NCBI RefSeq assembly: GCF_040718835.1
Contig: NZ_JBFEFG010000280.1
Coordinates: 1,054,001 to 1,118,000 of the forward strand
Direction: 5' to 3'
Length of the DNA stretch: 64,000 nt
Source of the DNA: Bremerella sp. JC817
GTDB taxonomy: Bacteria > Planctomycetota > Planctomycetia > Pirellulales > Pirellulaceae
Position 1 is the first letter of the stretch. Every line of letters starts with the position of its first letter. Both the position numbers and the translations under genes were made by a program. Of this stretch, positions 24,929 to 34,219 are shown one piece after another. The notes under the pieces are model-generated. The model ran no database searches and was not told the DNA's origin. It saw only the letters and a list, made by a program, of their open reading frames with translations.

Positions 24929-27304
24929 ATGACTCTTCGTTTGCACTGGCGGCTTGGACTGATGGTTTCGGTTTGCCTGATAGGCTGCTCGACGGATAAA
25001 GCCGACCCGGTTGCCCAGGCCAACCCTGACCAGACTTCCTCCGAGAGCCCCGCCGATGCGAAGCCGAAAGGAGTGAAGACGATGTCGTTGAACGAGAAGC
25101 CAACCACCAAGCCGGCCGAGACCCCTGCGGAAACTCCGGCGGCGGAAACGCCCAGCGAACCAGCGACGCCTGAGCCTGAGATGAGACCGGAAACCCCGGT
25201 CGCCGAAGAGCCTGCCACGCCCGAGCCGATGGAGATGAAACCGGAAACGCCGATGCCATCTGCCGCCGAACCGGCCGACACCAAGCCCAGCGAGGAAAAG
25301 CCAGCCGTGGCAAAACCTGCCACGACGGTCGCTGCCAAGATCCCGCCGCTGCAGTTGAATCTGACACCGGTCCAGAAGCTGATGTTCGCGGTTCGCGAGC
25401 GTCCTTGGGATAAAGAGCCGCTGCTCGCCTTGGCCGCAGGGGTCGAGAAAGACGATCCCGGTCTCGCCGAACTGATTCGGATCAATGTCGAGAACACCAA
25501 CCAGCAGATCTACAGCAACCCAGAACTGCGGGCAAAGACCACCGCGCTGAGCCAGGCTTCAAGTCCCGGCTGGAGCGAAGGGATGGCACCCCTGGTCGAG
25601 CACAAGAATGCGTTGGATTCGTACGAACTGGGCATGCTTCAAGAGATCAATCTGACCGAGCCGGTCGACGAAGATATCGACCTGATCATCGCCCAGAATC
25701 CGGAGGTTCGCGCCGTCTTCCTTTCCTCGCCGAAGCTGACGATGGCAGGCTGGGATAAAGTGATCGCGTTGCCTCAGCTCGATCAGTTGAGTTTCGATGG
25801 CGAGGTCGAGCTGACGCCGGAACTGCTGGGCAAGTTCGAGCAGCTTGCTCCGTGGGCTCGCATCAACTTCTGGATCGATGGCGACTACGATCGCGAAGCA
25901 GTCGCCGCGATGAATGCCCGCCGCTATGGCCGGTTCAACGATTTGAACGAAGAGCAAAAATTGATGGCCTGCGAACGCTTTCTGCGAACGTTCGAGTACA
26001 CCGGCGAGCTGGGCGAACCGATCGATTTCGTCAGCATGAGTCAGTCCGGCGTGGTCGACATGGAGCTGGCCTTTCTCGCCGCGAAGCCAGGCCTGAAAGG
26101 AGTCGATATCAGCGAGGCCGACGTCACGACCAAGGGAATCGAAAACCTTGCCGGAGCGACCGACCTGGAGTTCCTCAGCCTGATGGATACCCGCGTCGAT
26201 TCGATTGCGTCGCTCAAAGGATTGACCAAGCTGAAGAACCTGAGTCTTTATCCCACGTACGATGTCGAGATGGGGGATGACGGCCTGGAAGGGCTCGAGA
26301 ACTTCAAGCAGCTTGAAGATTTGTATCTGACCGACGAAGCGGCAGGAGAGAAGACGGTCCGTCGCCTGGCAGGCATGACCAAAATGAAGAAGCTGGACCT
26401 CTCCACCGGCAAAGTCGAAGACCCCGAAGCGTACGCTGTGCTGGCCGATATGAACGACCTGGAGACGTTGTCGATTCATTCAGGCGGGCTCGATTCTTCG
26501 GTGCTGAAGTACCTGGAAGGGAAAGACAAGTTGACGCTGGTCAACCTGTCGATTGATCAGGGATCGCCTGAACCGTTCCAGGTATTGGCCAAACTGAAGA
26601 ACGTCAAGCGGCTTTACTTGAGCGGCGATGGTGTCACCGACGAAGCGATCGCGAACCTCGCTCCGATGACGCAGCTCAGCGTGTTGATGGCTCAGGGCTC
26701 GGCGGTGACGCCGGAAGGTGCCAAGGCGTTGGTGGCCAAGATGCCGAACATGACCGTCATCCTGGACGAGGCGGTGGTGAAGACACCGGTCGAGAAGTAT
26801 GTCTTCCAGCGGCACAAGCTGCGTGACAATATTTCGATCAGCTATCCTTCCGAGTGGCCGGTGACCAGCGATGTCGAAGGCGACTTCTTCCTGAAGGAAT
26901 CGGGCTGGGATCAGATCGGAAGTTGGTCTGGCGATGTCGGGCCGGTTGAAATTCGGTTCTTTGATTGGTACGCCGACGAATCGGCCGAAGATGCCGTGAA
27001 GGGCATCATCGAGAACAACAGCCACGCCGATCCCAAGGTTCTCAAGCGAGACGTCGTGAAGGTTGCCGGCTTCGAGAAGATGGCTTCGTGCATCTTCGAG
27101 AATTCCTTCGGCAAGCACTTCGTGTTCGCAGGCGAGCTGAACGGAAAGACCTATTGCGTGGAAGGAAGTGCCCCGGCCACGCGGTTCGACGAGTTCTATC
27201 CGCTGATGGTGAAGGTCGCCGAGTCAATCCGGGTCAGCGACGATCCTCAGCAGCATGCCGACGAGAAAGTCGACGTCCTCGCGAGCGAACTTCAACCCAA
27301 GTAA
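24929..27304 (+). CDS. Leucine-rich-repeat lipoprotein with Pro/Glu/Thr linker
   Basis: The 791-residue protein has lipobox VCLIGC at the N-terminus, then a low-complexity linker to about residue 135 rich in PAETP, EKP and KPATT units. From about 230 to 615 there are irregular leucine-rich repeats of the LxxLxLxxT type, for example LEFLSLMDTRVDSIASLKGL and KKLDLSTGKVEDPEAYAVL. The last 150 residues (from KYVFQRHKLRDNISISYP) look like a PsbP/DcrB-type domain that often ends such planctomycete proteins. The whole should be anchored in the envelope and bind other proteins or polymers. GAGGGAA lies 8 nt before the ATG. The small gene at 27326 may be co-transcribed. Confidence 0.82.
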   Translation: MTLRLHWRLGLMVSVCLIGCSTDKADPVAQANPDQTSSESPADAKPKGVKTMSLNEKPTTKPAETPAETPAAETPSEPATPEPEMRPETPVAEEPATPEPMEMKPETPMPSAAEPADTKPSEEKPAVAKPATTVAAKIPPLQLNLTPVQKLMFAVRERPWDKEPLLALAAGVEKDDPGLAELIRINVENTNQQIYSNPELRAKTTALSQASSPGWSEGMAPLVEHKNALDSYELGMLQEINLTEPVDEDIDLIIAQNPEVRAVFLSSPKLTMAGWDKVIALPQLDQLSFDGEVELTPELLGKFEQLAPWARINFWIDGDYDREAVAAMNARRYGRFNDLNEEQKLMACERFLRTFEYTGELGEPIDFVSMSQSGVVDMELAFLAAKPGLKGVDISEADVTTKGIENLAGATDLEFLSLMDTRVDSIASLKGLTKLKNLSLYPTYDVEMGDDGLEGLENFKQLEDLYLTDEAAGEKTVRRLAGMTKMKKLDLSTGKVEDPEAYAVLADMNDLETLSIHSGGLDSSVLKYLEGKDKLTLVNLSIDQGSPEPFQVLAKLKNVKRLYLSGDGVTDEAIANLAPMTQLSVLMAQGSAVTPEGAKALVAKMPNMTVILDEAVVKTPVEKYVFQRHKLRDNISISYPSEWPVTSDVEGDFFLKESGWDQIGSWSGDVGPVEIRFFDWYADESAEDAVKGIIENNSHADPKVLKRDVVKVAGFEKMASCIFENSFGKHFVFAGELNGKTYCVEGSAPATRFDEFYPLMVKVAESIRVSDDPQQHADEKVDVLASELQPK

Positions 27305-27325
27305 CCCAAACGAGAGCCAGGCCTG

Positions 27326-27595
27326 ATGGGCGATCTCAAGTCACCGACACTGATCTATTGGAAGGGGCTTCTGTTCGTCCTGCTCGGGCTGTTTGCCTCG
27401 GGCATCTTGCTGGCGAAGGTCGGCGACTGGCAGATCGCGTTGCTATTGGGGCTCGCGATCTGGTCGTTCTGCCGGGCCTATTACTTCGTCTTCTACGTCA
27501 TTCAGCATTACGTCGACCCAGACTACAAATTCGCCGGGCTGGGTTCCTTTGTGGCGTATCTCTGGGCCCGTTCTCGGGCCACAACCGGGGAATAG
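27326..27595 (+). CDS. Small membrane protein, unknown
   Basis: The 89-residue product has two membrane segments (about residues 13-31 and 35-58) and an aromatic YYFVFYVIQHYVDPDYKFAGL segment before a short basic end. YVDPDYKFAGL next to a membrane helix is a pattern I recall from small planctomycete proteins, but no function is assigned. It lies 21 nt behind the LRR lipoprotein gene and is probably expressed with it. Confidence 0.65.
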   Translation: MGDLKSPTLIYWKGLLFVLLGLFASGILLAKVGDWQIALLLGLAIWSFCRAYYFVFYVIQHYVDPDYKFAGLGSFVAYLWARSRATTGE

Positions 27596-27856
27596 GGGGC
27601 ATCTGCCCCTCGGAGGCACAAGACGCGGTCCCTCGCTATTACCGATTTCGACCCGGTTTAAGGAAAGTTGGCGACCACTGGTTGTTCATCCACACCTGCG
27701 CAATTACCATATTGAGCTAAATGAGAGCCAGTATCAATAACGTCGCTAGCTAAATGTCCTACCCCTTGGCAACCAGCCAGCCTCTCGTCAGGCAAGCCAC
27801 TTGCTGTCTTCATTATTTGCCCCGACTGGGCACATATCTAAGAGCGAGAGAATTCC

Positions 27857-28789
27857 ATGGAAACGCAAGTTTCGACTGCCCGTCGTGGCGGTTTTACGTT
27901 GGTTGAATTGTTGGTTGTCATCGCCATCATCGGCGTGCTGATCGCCTTGCTATTGCCGGCCGTCCAACAGGCCCGCGAAGCGGCTCGACGGATGCAGTGC
28001 ACCAATAATCTGAAGCAGCTGGGCCTGGCGATTCATAACTATCACGACGTGATGGGCTGCGTGCCGCCGATCGGTGGTGCACCGACGCGAAGTGCCTTCG
28101 TGGCTTTGTTGCCTTACCTCGAGCAGTCCAACCTCGAGAAACAGTACAACTACAATCAGCCCTGGCATCATGCCGATAACCTTCCGTTGGCAGCCACCGT
28201 GCCTGATGCCCTGGTATGCGCTTCGGCCCCCAACGGCGGCGGACAAACCGTTGCTGGTACCGCAACCTCAGACTATGCCTATTTGTATTCGCCATTCAAT
28301 GCGGCCGATCAATACAATGCGCCTGGCAAATCGTTCTTCATGTGGGGCGATAAGATCAACTTCCGTGACGTGACCGATGGGCTCTCGCATACGATCTGTT
28401 TGTTTGAGTCGGCTGGCCGTGCTCATTGGTGGGTGGATGGTCAACAGGAACCAGGTGGGGCAGCGACGCCGCAACTTTACTCGGGCTACTCGACGAACTA
28501 CGGCGAAGAACGCGAAGCGTGGACTTCCAATGTCCTGGGAACCTACTTTGCACCTGTTTTGGTAACGCCAGCCGCGTCTTCCGGTGACGAACCTACGATC
28601 ACCTTGTTTGCTGGTTCGCAGGTCATGAACGTGACCAATCTTTACAGCGGTCCTTATTCGTTCCATCCCGGCGGGATCAATATTCTGCTCGGTGATGGCT
28701 CGGTACGGTTTCTGCCGGACACGATCAATCTCGACACGCTGTGGGCAATGACCTCTTGTGCCGGAGGCGAAGTCCCGGCCCAGTACTAA
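27857..28789 (+). CDS. DUF1559 pseudopilin-like protein (copy 3)
   Basis: The 310-residue protein starts [19 protein letters not shown] and has the usual pilin helix, QQAREAARR, and [15 protein letters not shown]. The extracellular domain is one of the shorter ones in the window. The C-terminal signature is [19 protein letters not shown], and the protein ends [21 protein letters not shown] stretch precedes the ATG. It heads a three-gene unit with a lipoprotein and a PepSY protein, which makes this module different from the others. Confidence 0.92.
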   Translation: METQVSTARRGGFTLVELLVVIAIIGVLIALLLPAVQQAREAARRMQCTNNLKQLGLAIHNYHDVMGCVPPIGGAPTRSAFVALLPYLEQSNLEKQYNYNQPWHHADNLPLAATVPDALVCASAPNGGGQTVAGTATSDYAYLYSPFNAADQYNAPGKSFFMWGDKINFRDVTDGLSHTICLFESAGRAHWWVDGQQEPGGAATPQLYSGYSTNYGEEREAWTSNVLGTYFAPVLVTPAASSGDEPTITLFAGSQVMNVTNLYSGPYSFHPGGINILLGDGSVRFLPDTINLDTLWAMTSCAGGEVPAQY

Positions 28790-28810
28790 TCGTCATTCGT
28801 CCGCGTCATG

Positions 28811-28862
28811 CTCAGCCGCAATGCCCTCTCGAACGAATCGTCACAAGAGGGCAGTTGCTGAG
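28811..28862 (+). other. Intercistronic hairpin between DUF1559 and lipoprotein genes
   Basis: An outer CTCAGC/GCTGAG stem (28811-28816 with 28857-28862) encloses TGCCCTCT/AGAGGGCA (28822-28829 with 28846-28853). TTTCTT follows, so partial termination is possible. Confidence 0.6.
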
Positions 28863-28900
28863 TTTCTTGAACGAGTCCCACTGGCAGGATTTCTCCAATT

Positions 28901-29395
28901 ATGCATAGCCGATTATTAATTCCCTCAAAGCTCTTGGTGCTGTTGACCTCGATCGGTCTGATCGGCTGCAGCAGCAAAGAAGCATGGCACACCGACGTGG
29001 TGCCGGTCGTTGGCAGCGTGACTGTCAACGGCGAGAATCCCGAAGGGGCCATCATTATGTTTCATCCGGTCAACGGCGATATCGATGCCCGCGCATCGCG
29101 TCCTTCAGGCCTGGTGACCGACGATGGTACCTATCAGTTGACCACCTACGAATATGGCGACGGGGCGCCTCCCGGCGACTACGTGTTCACGATCCTTTGG
29201 CCACAAGAGCCCAAAATGGGCGGACTTTCGCCTGACCGGATGGGGCGTATCTACGCGACGCCGAAGGCTTCGGACCTGCGTATTACCGTTCCGGCCGAAG
29301 GTGGCACGCTCGATCCTGTCGTGATCGAGAAAGTGAAGATCACCATGAAGAAGTCGTCATCCGCAGGCAATGGTGCCCCCGGGCCCGGTCACTAA
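28901..29395 (+). CDS. Small TTR-like lipoprotein with transport-operon context
   Basis: The 164-residue protein has the lipobox SIGLIGC. The mature part opens with PVVGSVTVNGENPEGAIIMFHPV, followed by DDGTYQLTTYEYGDGAPPGDYVFTILWP, the core strands of the carboxypeptidase-regulatory-like fold. It ends in a Gly/Pro tail. Unlike the 2277 and 18904 copies it has a long YGDGAPPGDY loop, which is shared in type with the lipoprotein at 31925. The PepSY gene starts 33 nt after its stop, so the three genes from 27857 form one operon. Confidence 0.82.
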   Translation: MHSRLLIPSKLLVLLTSIGLIGCSSKEAWHTDVVPVVGSVTVNGENPEGAIIMFHPVNGDIDARASRPSGLVTDDGTYQLTTYEYGDGAPPGDYVFTILWPQEPKMGGLSPDRMGRIYATPKASDLRITVPAEGGTLDPVVIEKVKITMKKSSSAGNGAPGPGH

Positions 29396-29428
29396 TCGCG
29401 CCGTTTCCTTCGCGAAGAGAATCTTCCT

Positions 29429-30580
29429 ATGAAATTGCAATTCCGCCGACTATGGCTGGTGGTGCATCGTTGGTTAGGGCTGACGGCTGGGCTGGTGTTT
29501 GTGTTGATTGGTTTGACCGGAAGCCTGTTGGTTTTCGATCATGCCATCGACGAATGGATGCATCCGCAGTTGCTGCTGACCGAAGGGACCGGCGAGCGAA
29601 AGTTACTGGCCGAGATCATCGATGCCGCCAACGCTGGTTATCAGGGAGATTCCACCGGAACCAAGTCGGAAGCTTTGGCGGTCGTCCGTCCACGCATCGA
29701 GCAAGGGGTCTGGACGGTCTGGTTTAGTGGCGGAACGAAGGAGAAGCCAGAGTTCATCGCGGTCTATGTCGATCCCTATTCGGCGGAAGTCAACGGCCAG
29801 CGCGCGTGGGGCACCGATCCGATGGGCATCATCTATCGGCTGCACTTCCGTCTGCTGGCAGGCATGTTCGGCGGACTGGCCGTGGGGATCATCGGCGTCG
29901 TGCTGTTGGTTTCGCTGGTCAGCGGCATCGTGCTGTGGTGGCCGCTGCTGAAGGGCGGGCTGCGAGCGGCGCTAGCCATTCGGCGCGGCAGTCGCTTCAA
30001 CTACGATCTGCACAAAACGGTCGGCATCACGACGGCGCTCTTCCTGCTGGTGATCACGTTCACCGGCGTCTACATGGAATTGCCGTTCATCATCAAGCCG
30101 GTGCTGAATCTGGTCTCGGCCGAAACCAAGCCGCCCAAGGACATGAAGTCAGGCGAAGCAAGCGAACGCCAGCCACTGACGGCCGACGAGGCGATTGCGA
30201 TCGCGCAGAAGCAGTTCCCAGGGGCGAAGTTCGATCACCTTCATCCGCCTGAAGGAGAGGAGGGGGTCTACGAAGTCGCCTTCCGCCAAGAGGGAGAAAT
30301 CCAAACCTCGTTCGGCCGCAGCCAGGTCTATCTCGACCAATACAGCGGCGAAGTGGTCTACATGCACGCCCCGAATCAGTTCACCGGAACCGACCACTTC
30401 GTGGCCTGGCAGTTCCCGCTGCACAATGGCGAAGCACTCGGAATCGTCGGCCGCTGGGGCGTCTTCGTGCTGGGAATTGCCCCGGCCATCCTCTACGTAA
30501 CCGGCTTCCTCCTCTGGTACCGAGGCCGCAAATCGCGGCAGAAGCAAAAAAATCGTCGGGCGCAAGTGGCGTCTGTTTAA
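29429..30580 (+). CDS. PepSY-associated membrane protein (PiuB-type)
   Basis: The 383-residue protein has four membrane helices: at about residues 14-38, 140-170, 195-218 and 340-365. The first carries VVHRWLGLTAGLVFVLIGLTGSLL, whose HRW-x-G pattern is typical of the PepSY_TM family. Other family His residues are visible in RLHFRLLAG and NYDLHKTVGI. PepSY domains lie between helices, with AIAIAQKQFPGAKFDHLHPP. Members often occur with iron-siderophore uptake genes and may act as inner-membrane reductases using bound heme. Here the neighbours are a DUF1559 and a lipoprotein gene. The C-terminus is highly basic. Confidence 0.88.
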   Translation: MKLQFRRLWLVVHRWLGLTAGLVFVLIGLTGSLLVFDHAIDEWMHPQLLLTEGTGERKLLAEIIDAANAGYQGDSTGTKSEALAVVRPRIEQGVWTVWFSGGTKEKPEFIAVYVDPYSAEVNGQRAWGTDPMGIIYRLHFRLLAGMFGGLAVGIIGVVLLVSLVSGIVLWWPLLKGGLRAALAIRRGSRFNYDLHKTVGITTALFLLVITFTGVYMELPFIIKPVLNLVSAETKPPKDMKSGEASERQPLTADEAIAIAQKQFPGAKFDHLHPPEGEEGVYEVAFRQEGEIQTSFGRSQVYLDQYSGEVVYMHAPNQFTGTDHFVAWQFPLHNGEALGIVGRWGVFVLGIAPAILYVTGFLLWYRGRKSRQKQKNRRAQVASV

Positions 30581-30742
30581 ATAGTTAGGGAATGAGGCGC
30601 ACATTCTCCGCAGGCAAAAGGTTGATATGTAAATAAAAGTCAGGTAGAGTAATTGCGTCGGAGCTAATTCCGGCCTTTTGCCTTCGCTGTGCGTCCTTAG
30701 ACCAGGACGTGTCCGTCCATCCAGTATTCCAGGGGAAATACG

Positions 30743-31846
30743 ATGAGCCAGAATCAATCGCCGCTGCTTCAACCGTTCGATTTGCGTGGTCTATCGCTTG
30801 CCAATCGCGTGGCGATGGCTCCGATGACGCGGGCTCGGTCCGGCAAAGACCGCATCCCGACCGATGTGATGGTCGAATATTATCGACAACGGGCCGGAGC
30901 AGGGCTGATCATCACCGAAGGGGTCACGATCTCGCCGCAGGCCAACGGTTGGAGCGAATCGCCCGGCATCTATACGGAAGCGATGACCGAGGGCTGGAAG
31001 AAGGTGACCGACGCCGTGCATGGGGAAGGTGGCAAGATCTTCCTGCAGTTGTGGCACACCGGTCGGGCATCCCATAGCAGTTTTCATGATGGTCAGTTGG
31101 CGGTCGCGCCGTCGGCCATCATGATCGACGATGGCGAAATGCAGCACACACCCAATGGCAAAGAAGCTCGCGAGGTCCCGCGTGCTTTAGAAACGGATGA
31201 AATTCCGGGCGTCGTCGCCGACTATGCTTCCGCAGCTGCCAACGCCAAAGAAGCTGGCTTCGACGGTGTCGAGATTCACTCGGCCAACGGTTACTTGATC
31301 GACGAGTTCTTGCAGTCGAAGTCGAACCACCGTACCGATCAGTATGGCGGCAGCATCGAGAACCGCTACCGCTTCCTGGGCGAAGTGGTCGAAGCGGTTG
31401 CCAACGCCTGGTCGGCCGATCGAGTTGGCATGCGGCTTTCGCCCAACGGGATTTACAACGGCATGGGATCGCCTGACTATCGCGAGCAGTTTTTGTATGT
31501 CGCGAATCAATTAGATCAGTACCCGCTCGCTTACCTGCACGTGATGGATGGCACCGGGTTTGGCTTCCATGAACTGGGCGAGCCGATGACGCTGGGCGAA
31601 TTCCGCCAGGTGTTCCACGGACCTTTGATGGGCAACGTGGGGTACACGAAAGAGTCAGGGGAAGAAGCGATCGCCAGCGGCGATGCCGACCTGGTCGCTT
31701 ACGGCCGACCGTTCATCAGCAACCCAGACCTGGTGACCCGCTTTGCCGAAGACGCTCCTTTGAATCCGGAGGCCGACTTCTCGGTTTGGTATTCGCCCAC
31801 CGGTGCCCAAGGCTACACCGACTTCCCGACCTTGTCGGCAGTCTAA
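30743..31846 (+). CDS. Alkene reductase, old yellow enzyme family
   Basis: The 367-residue protein has the FMN-binding TIM-barrel layout of NemA/OYE: NRVAMAPMTRARS, then LQLWHTGRASH, and HSANGYLIDEFLQSKSNHRTDQYGGS. The H-x-x-N pair and following Tyr in HSANGY correspond to the substrate-anchoring residues and the proton donor of OYE. VAYGRPFISNPDL closes the phosphate-binding part. It reduces activated C=C bonds with NAD(P)H and usually has a detoxifying role. GGGGAAATACG precedes the ATG. It is a single gene followed directly by a terminator. Confidence 0.93.
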   Translation: MSQNQSPLLQPFDLRGLSLANRVAMAPMTRARSGKDRIPTDVMVEYYRQRAGAGLIITEGVTISPQANGWSESPGIYTEAMTEGWKKVTDAVHGEGGKIFLQLWHTGRASHSSFHDGQLAVAPSAIMIDDGEMQHTPNGKEAREVPRALETDEIPGVVADYASAAANAKEAGFDGVEIHSANGYLIDEFLQSKSNHRTDQYGGSIENRYRFLGEVVEAVANAWSADRVGMRLSPNGIYNGMGSPDYREQFLYVANQLDQYPLAYLHVMDGTGFGFHELGEPMTLGEFRQVFHGPLMGNVGYTKESGEEAIASGDADLVAYGRPFISNPDLVTRFAEDAPLNPEADFSVWYSPTGAQGYTDFPTLSAV

Positions 31847-31863
31847 ACGACCACGCAAGAGAG

Positions 31864-31900
31864 AGGCCTGCGATCGAGCTTCCGATCGCGGGCCTTTTCT
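31864..31900 (+). terminator. Rho-independent terminator of the alkene reductase gene
   Basis: AGGCCTGCGATCG (31864-31876) pairs with CGATCGCGGGCCT (31883-31895) with one mismatch, then TTTTCT. Confidence 0.85.
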
Positions 31901-31924
31901 GTTTCTTGACTGAGTGATCCCAGT

Positions 31925-32365
31925 TTAGCGGTCCGCTGGAGGCTGAACGGTGATCTGCCAGTGGGACGAATTGCCGGGGACCTCGAAGATTAGCTCTGAC
32001 TGTTCAGGATCGCTGAACCGGGGATGGATCAGCGGTTGAGCCTGAAAAACGCGGTCACCCCAATCGGCAGGTGGAAGGGACTCGGCATTCTGAATCGATA
32101 CCTGGTAACGCCCCGGCGGGACGCCGTCGTCGACGTCGAAGGTTCCCAGGGTGAAGCTGCCATCGGGATGGATCAAACCCCAAGACGAGACTTCTGCCTT
32201 GGGGTTTCGGTTGTGCAAGACGACCCGGCCGTTGGAAAGGGGCTGGCCATCGGCGAATTTCACTTCGCCTTGAATCGGAACGAGTCCGGTCTTGGAACAT
32301 GCGATCGAACTTGCCGCCAAACCAAGACAGAGCATCAGACAGCCGCGATGAATCATCGGGTTCAC
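31925..32365 (-). CDS. Small TTR-like lipoprotein (GTG start)
   Basis: The 146-residue protein carries a signal peptide with lipobox SSIAC. The mature part runs IQGEVKFADGQPLSNGRVVLHNR, then HPDGSFTLGTFDVDDGVPPGRYQVSIQ, and ends with a C-terminal beta strand and QPPADR. The GTG at 32365 is placed 3 nt after AGGAAGGTA; an ATG three codons inside is the alternative. Only 18 nt separate it from the DUF1559 stop. This is the one module in the window without an intercistronic hairpin, so translation of the two genes may be coupled. Confidence 0.82.
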   Translation of the reverse strand: MNPMIHRGCLMLCLGLAASSIACSKTGLVPIQGEVKFADGQPLSNGRVVLHNRNPKAEVSSWGLIHPDGSFTLGTFDVDDGVPPGRYQVSIQNAESLPPADWGDRVFQAQPLIHPRFSDPEQSELIFEVPGNSSHWQITVQPPADR

Positions 32366-32383
32366 TACCTTCCTGAAACGCGA

Positions 32384-33448
32384 TTAGGGAAGAGAGATCA
32401 CTTCGCCACGGTTGGCCGTCCCCAGAGCAATCAGCACCGCCGGATCGATGGTGACGCTCAGATTGCGAACCGATCCGTCGGCTGCCAGGAAGTTGCTCAC
32501 CCCTGGGTGCCAGCTTCCGAGGGCAGGCGCGCTGCTGACGTTCAGTTCTTCTCCTTCCCGGGCCGAGCGTGCCAACCCAAGATTGACCGAACCGGCCAGC
32601 CAGTACTCGCCATAGCCACCGCGACCATTGCTGCGATTCCAGAAGATGTAGCCGTCGCGACCTTCGGGACCATGATTGTTCTTGCAGCACTTGTTCATAT
32701 ACTTCGGCGTGACATGTTTCTCGCCGATCACCACGGTGTTACTCAAACCATCGTTCACCCAAGAGAAGTCATCGCGTGGTCGCCAGCCGCGGTTGGGAAA
32801 ATCGACTGGTGCGCTGACCGGACCGTTCGAGATGTTGATCAGGTTGGTATCGCCAGGAGCCCGAGCGACTCGCAGCGCTTGCTGCTGGGTATCGGGCGAA
32901 CTCCAGAACAGCCACTTCTGCGGTCCGGCGATGATCACGGCATAGTCGCCGGTCGGAACGTTGTAGTTGTTCACCGCATCGGAAGCCGCGCGGCGCGAAG
33001 GACACGCGAAGAGTGAGATGCGTGCCTCCTTCAGCAAATTGAAGTTGAGCGAACTGGCCGCCGCGGCATCGGCACCAATGTGGACAGCGTTGGTACACGC
33101 ATCGACTCCGCCAGAGGCCTCCATATCAAGCTGATCGGACAAGGTCCGCTGCTCGAGAAAGGGAAGCAAGATTGCCCACAGCGTCAGTCCGGTGTTGCCG
33201 GTGGTGGCGGGAGGCATGCCGTTGTAGGCGGCGTGAAAGTTGTGAATTGCCGCTCCGAACTGCTTCTGATGGTTGACGCATTGTGTTCGCCGGGCAGCCT
33301 CGCGGGCTTGTTGCACGGCTGGCAGAAGCAACGCGACCAAAACCCCGATGATGGCGATCACCACCAACAGTTCAACAAGCGTAAAGCCTTTCTTTAAAAT
33401 AGGTTTCGTTGAAATAGAAGTAAGCTGCTGGCCAATATTTTCCCCCAT
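32384..33448 (-). CDS. DUF1559 pseudopilin-like protein (copy 4, longest)
   Basis: At 354 residues this is the longest DUF1559 protein here, partly because of a 20-residue leader (MGENIGQQLTSIS...LKKG) before FTLVELL. GGAAGGAG lies 9 nt before the ATG, which supports the long leader. After QQAREAARR, the protein reads TQCVNHQKQFGAAIHNFHA, different from the usual NNLKQLGLA. The C-terminal signature is SWHPGVSNFLAADGSVRNL, lacking the second Gly of HPGG, and the end is NRGEVISLP. It is followed by its lipoprotein after 18 nt. Confidence 0.9.
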   Translation of the reverse strand: MGENIGQQLTSISTKPILKKGFTLVELLVVIAIIGVLVALLLPAVQQAREAARRTQCVNHQKQFGAAIHNFHAAYNGMPPATTGNTGLTLWAILLPFLEQRTLSDQLDMEASGGVDACTNAVHIGADAAAASSLNFNLLKEARISLFACPSRRAASDAVNNYNVPTGDYAVIIAGPQKWLFWSSPDTQQQALRVARAPGDTNLINISNGPVSAPVDFPNRGWRPRDDFSWVNDGLSNTVVIGEKHVTPKYMNKCCKNNHGPEGRDGYIFWNRSNGRGGYGEYWLAGSVNLGLARSAREGEELNVSSAPALGSWHPGVSNFLAADGSVRNLSVTIDPAVLIALGTANRGEVISLP

Positions 33449-33635
33449 GACGATCGTCTCCTTCCCCTAGTATGTGACGACTGCCAGTTGTGGCGCATAT
33501 GATCCGAGAGAAGCGAGTCGGCGATCATAAAGGTGGGTATCGCCAAAATCTGCCCCTCGCCAAACCCCTTCGAACAGGCTATTGGTAAATGCCCAGAGGT
33601 GCAAGGTTTTTCACGAAGATTCGAAAAATGCTGAC

Positions 33636-33678
33636 AAGAAAGAAAAGAGCCGCCAATAGCGGGGAAGGCTATCGGCGG
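33636..33678 (-). terminator. Rho-independent terminator after the lipoprotein at 33714
   Basis: GCCGCCAATAGC (33648-33659) pairs with GCTATCGGCGGC (33667-33678) with one mismatch. The A-rich stretch at 33636-33647 gives a T-rich run on the minus strand. Confidence 0.8.
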
Positions 33679-33713
33679 CTTGGATGAGGGAGATCGGCAG
33701 CAGTGTGCGGGAC

Positions 33714-34136
33714 TTACTTCGATTGCAGATCGAAGTTCATATCGTCATTGGCGCCAGGTTTCACTTCGACGGTCAGATCGGACTTTTCGTTGTAGCGAGG
33801 CGGAATTTTCTCTTTGGGAGGCCGGGCCGGGCCCCCTTCACCTTGGACAGTGGCGACGGTGATCTTTACGGTGTGCTTACCAACGACCGCCCCTTGTTCG
33901 TCGGCCGTATAGTCCAGCACATAGTGGCCACTGGAATCGGTCGTACCGGACGAAAAACGACCTTCTTCCGGATAGAACGAAACGAGCGCGTCGGGTAGCG
34001 GGCTACCATCGAGGGTCACTGTGCCGGAGACCGATGCCAGGCCAGAGCCGGAACCGCAGCCGGCCAGGGTCATCAGCGCGAGTGCCGCCAATGGCAAAAT
34101 GAAAAAACGTTGAAGAAGCGCGGGGGCATATTTCAT
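33714..34136 (-). CDS. Small TTR-like lipoprotein
   Basis: The 140-residue protein has lipobox MTLAGC. Its mature sequence is SVSGTVTLDGSPLPDALVSFYPEEG, SSGHYVLDYTADEQGAVVGKHTVKI, KIPPRYNEKSDLTVEVKPGANDDMNFDL. This is the classical planctomycete TTR-like lipoprotein, with the PPRYN and EVKPG motifs shared with the copy at 18904. It is the second gene of the module headed by the DUF1559 at 34220, with a terminator-like hairpin between them and its own terminator after it. Confidence 0.86.
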   Translation of the reverse strand: MKYAPALLQRFFILPLAALALMTLAGCGSGSGLASVSGTVTLDGSPLPDALVSFYPEEGRFSSGTTDSSGHYVLDYTADEQGAVVGKHTVKITVATVQGEGGPARPPKEKIPPRYNEKSDLTVEVKPGANDDMNFDLQSK

Positions 34137-34170
34137 GGAATTGACTCGTGGGGAAATCCAGAATTAACAA

Positions 34171-34204
34171 GAAAAAGGGCCGATTCCACGAGGAAATCGG
34201 CCCC
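34171..34204 (-). terminator. Intercistronic terminator-like hairpin
   Basis: GGCCGATTTCCT on the minus strand pairs with its complement across 34178-34203, and the A5 at 34172-34176 supplies a T-run. Lying between DUF1559 and lipoprotein genes, it probably lowers lipoprotein expression. Confidence 0.75.
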
Positions 34205-34219
34205 GGAAGATGGCGACGA

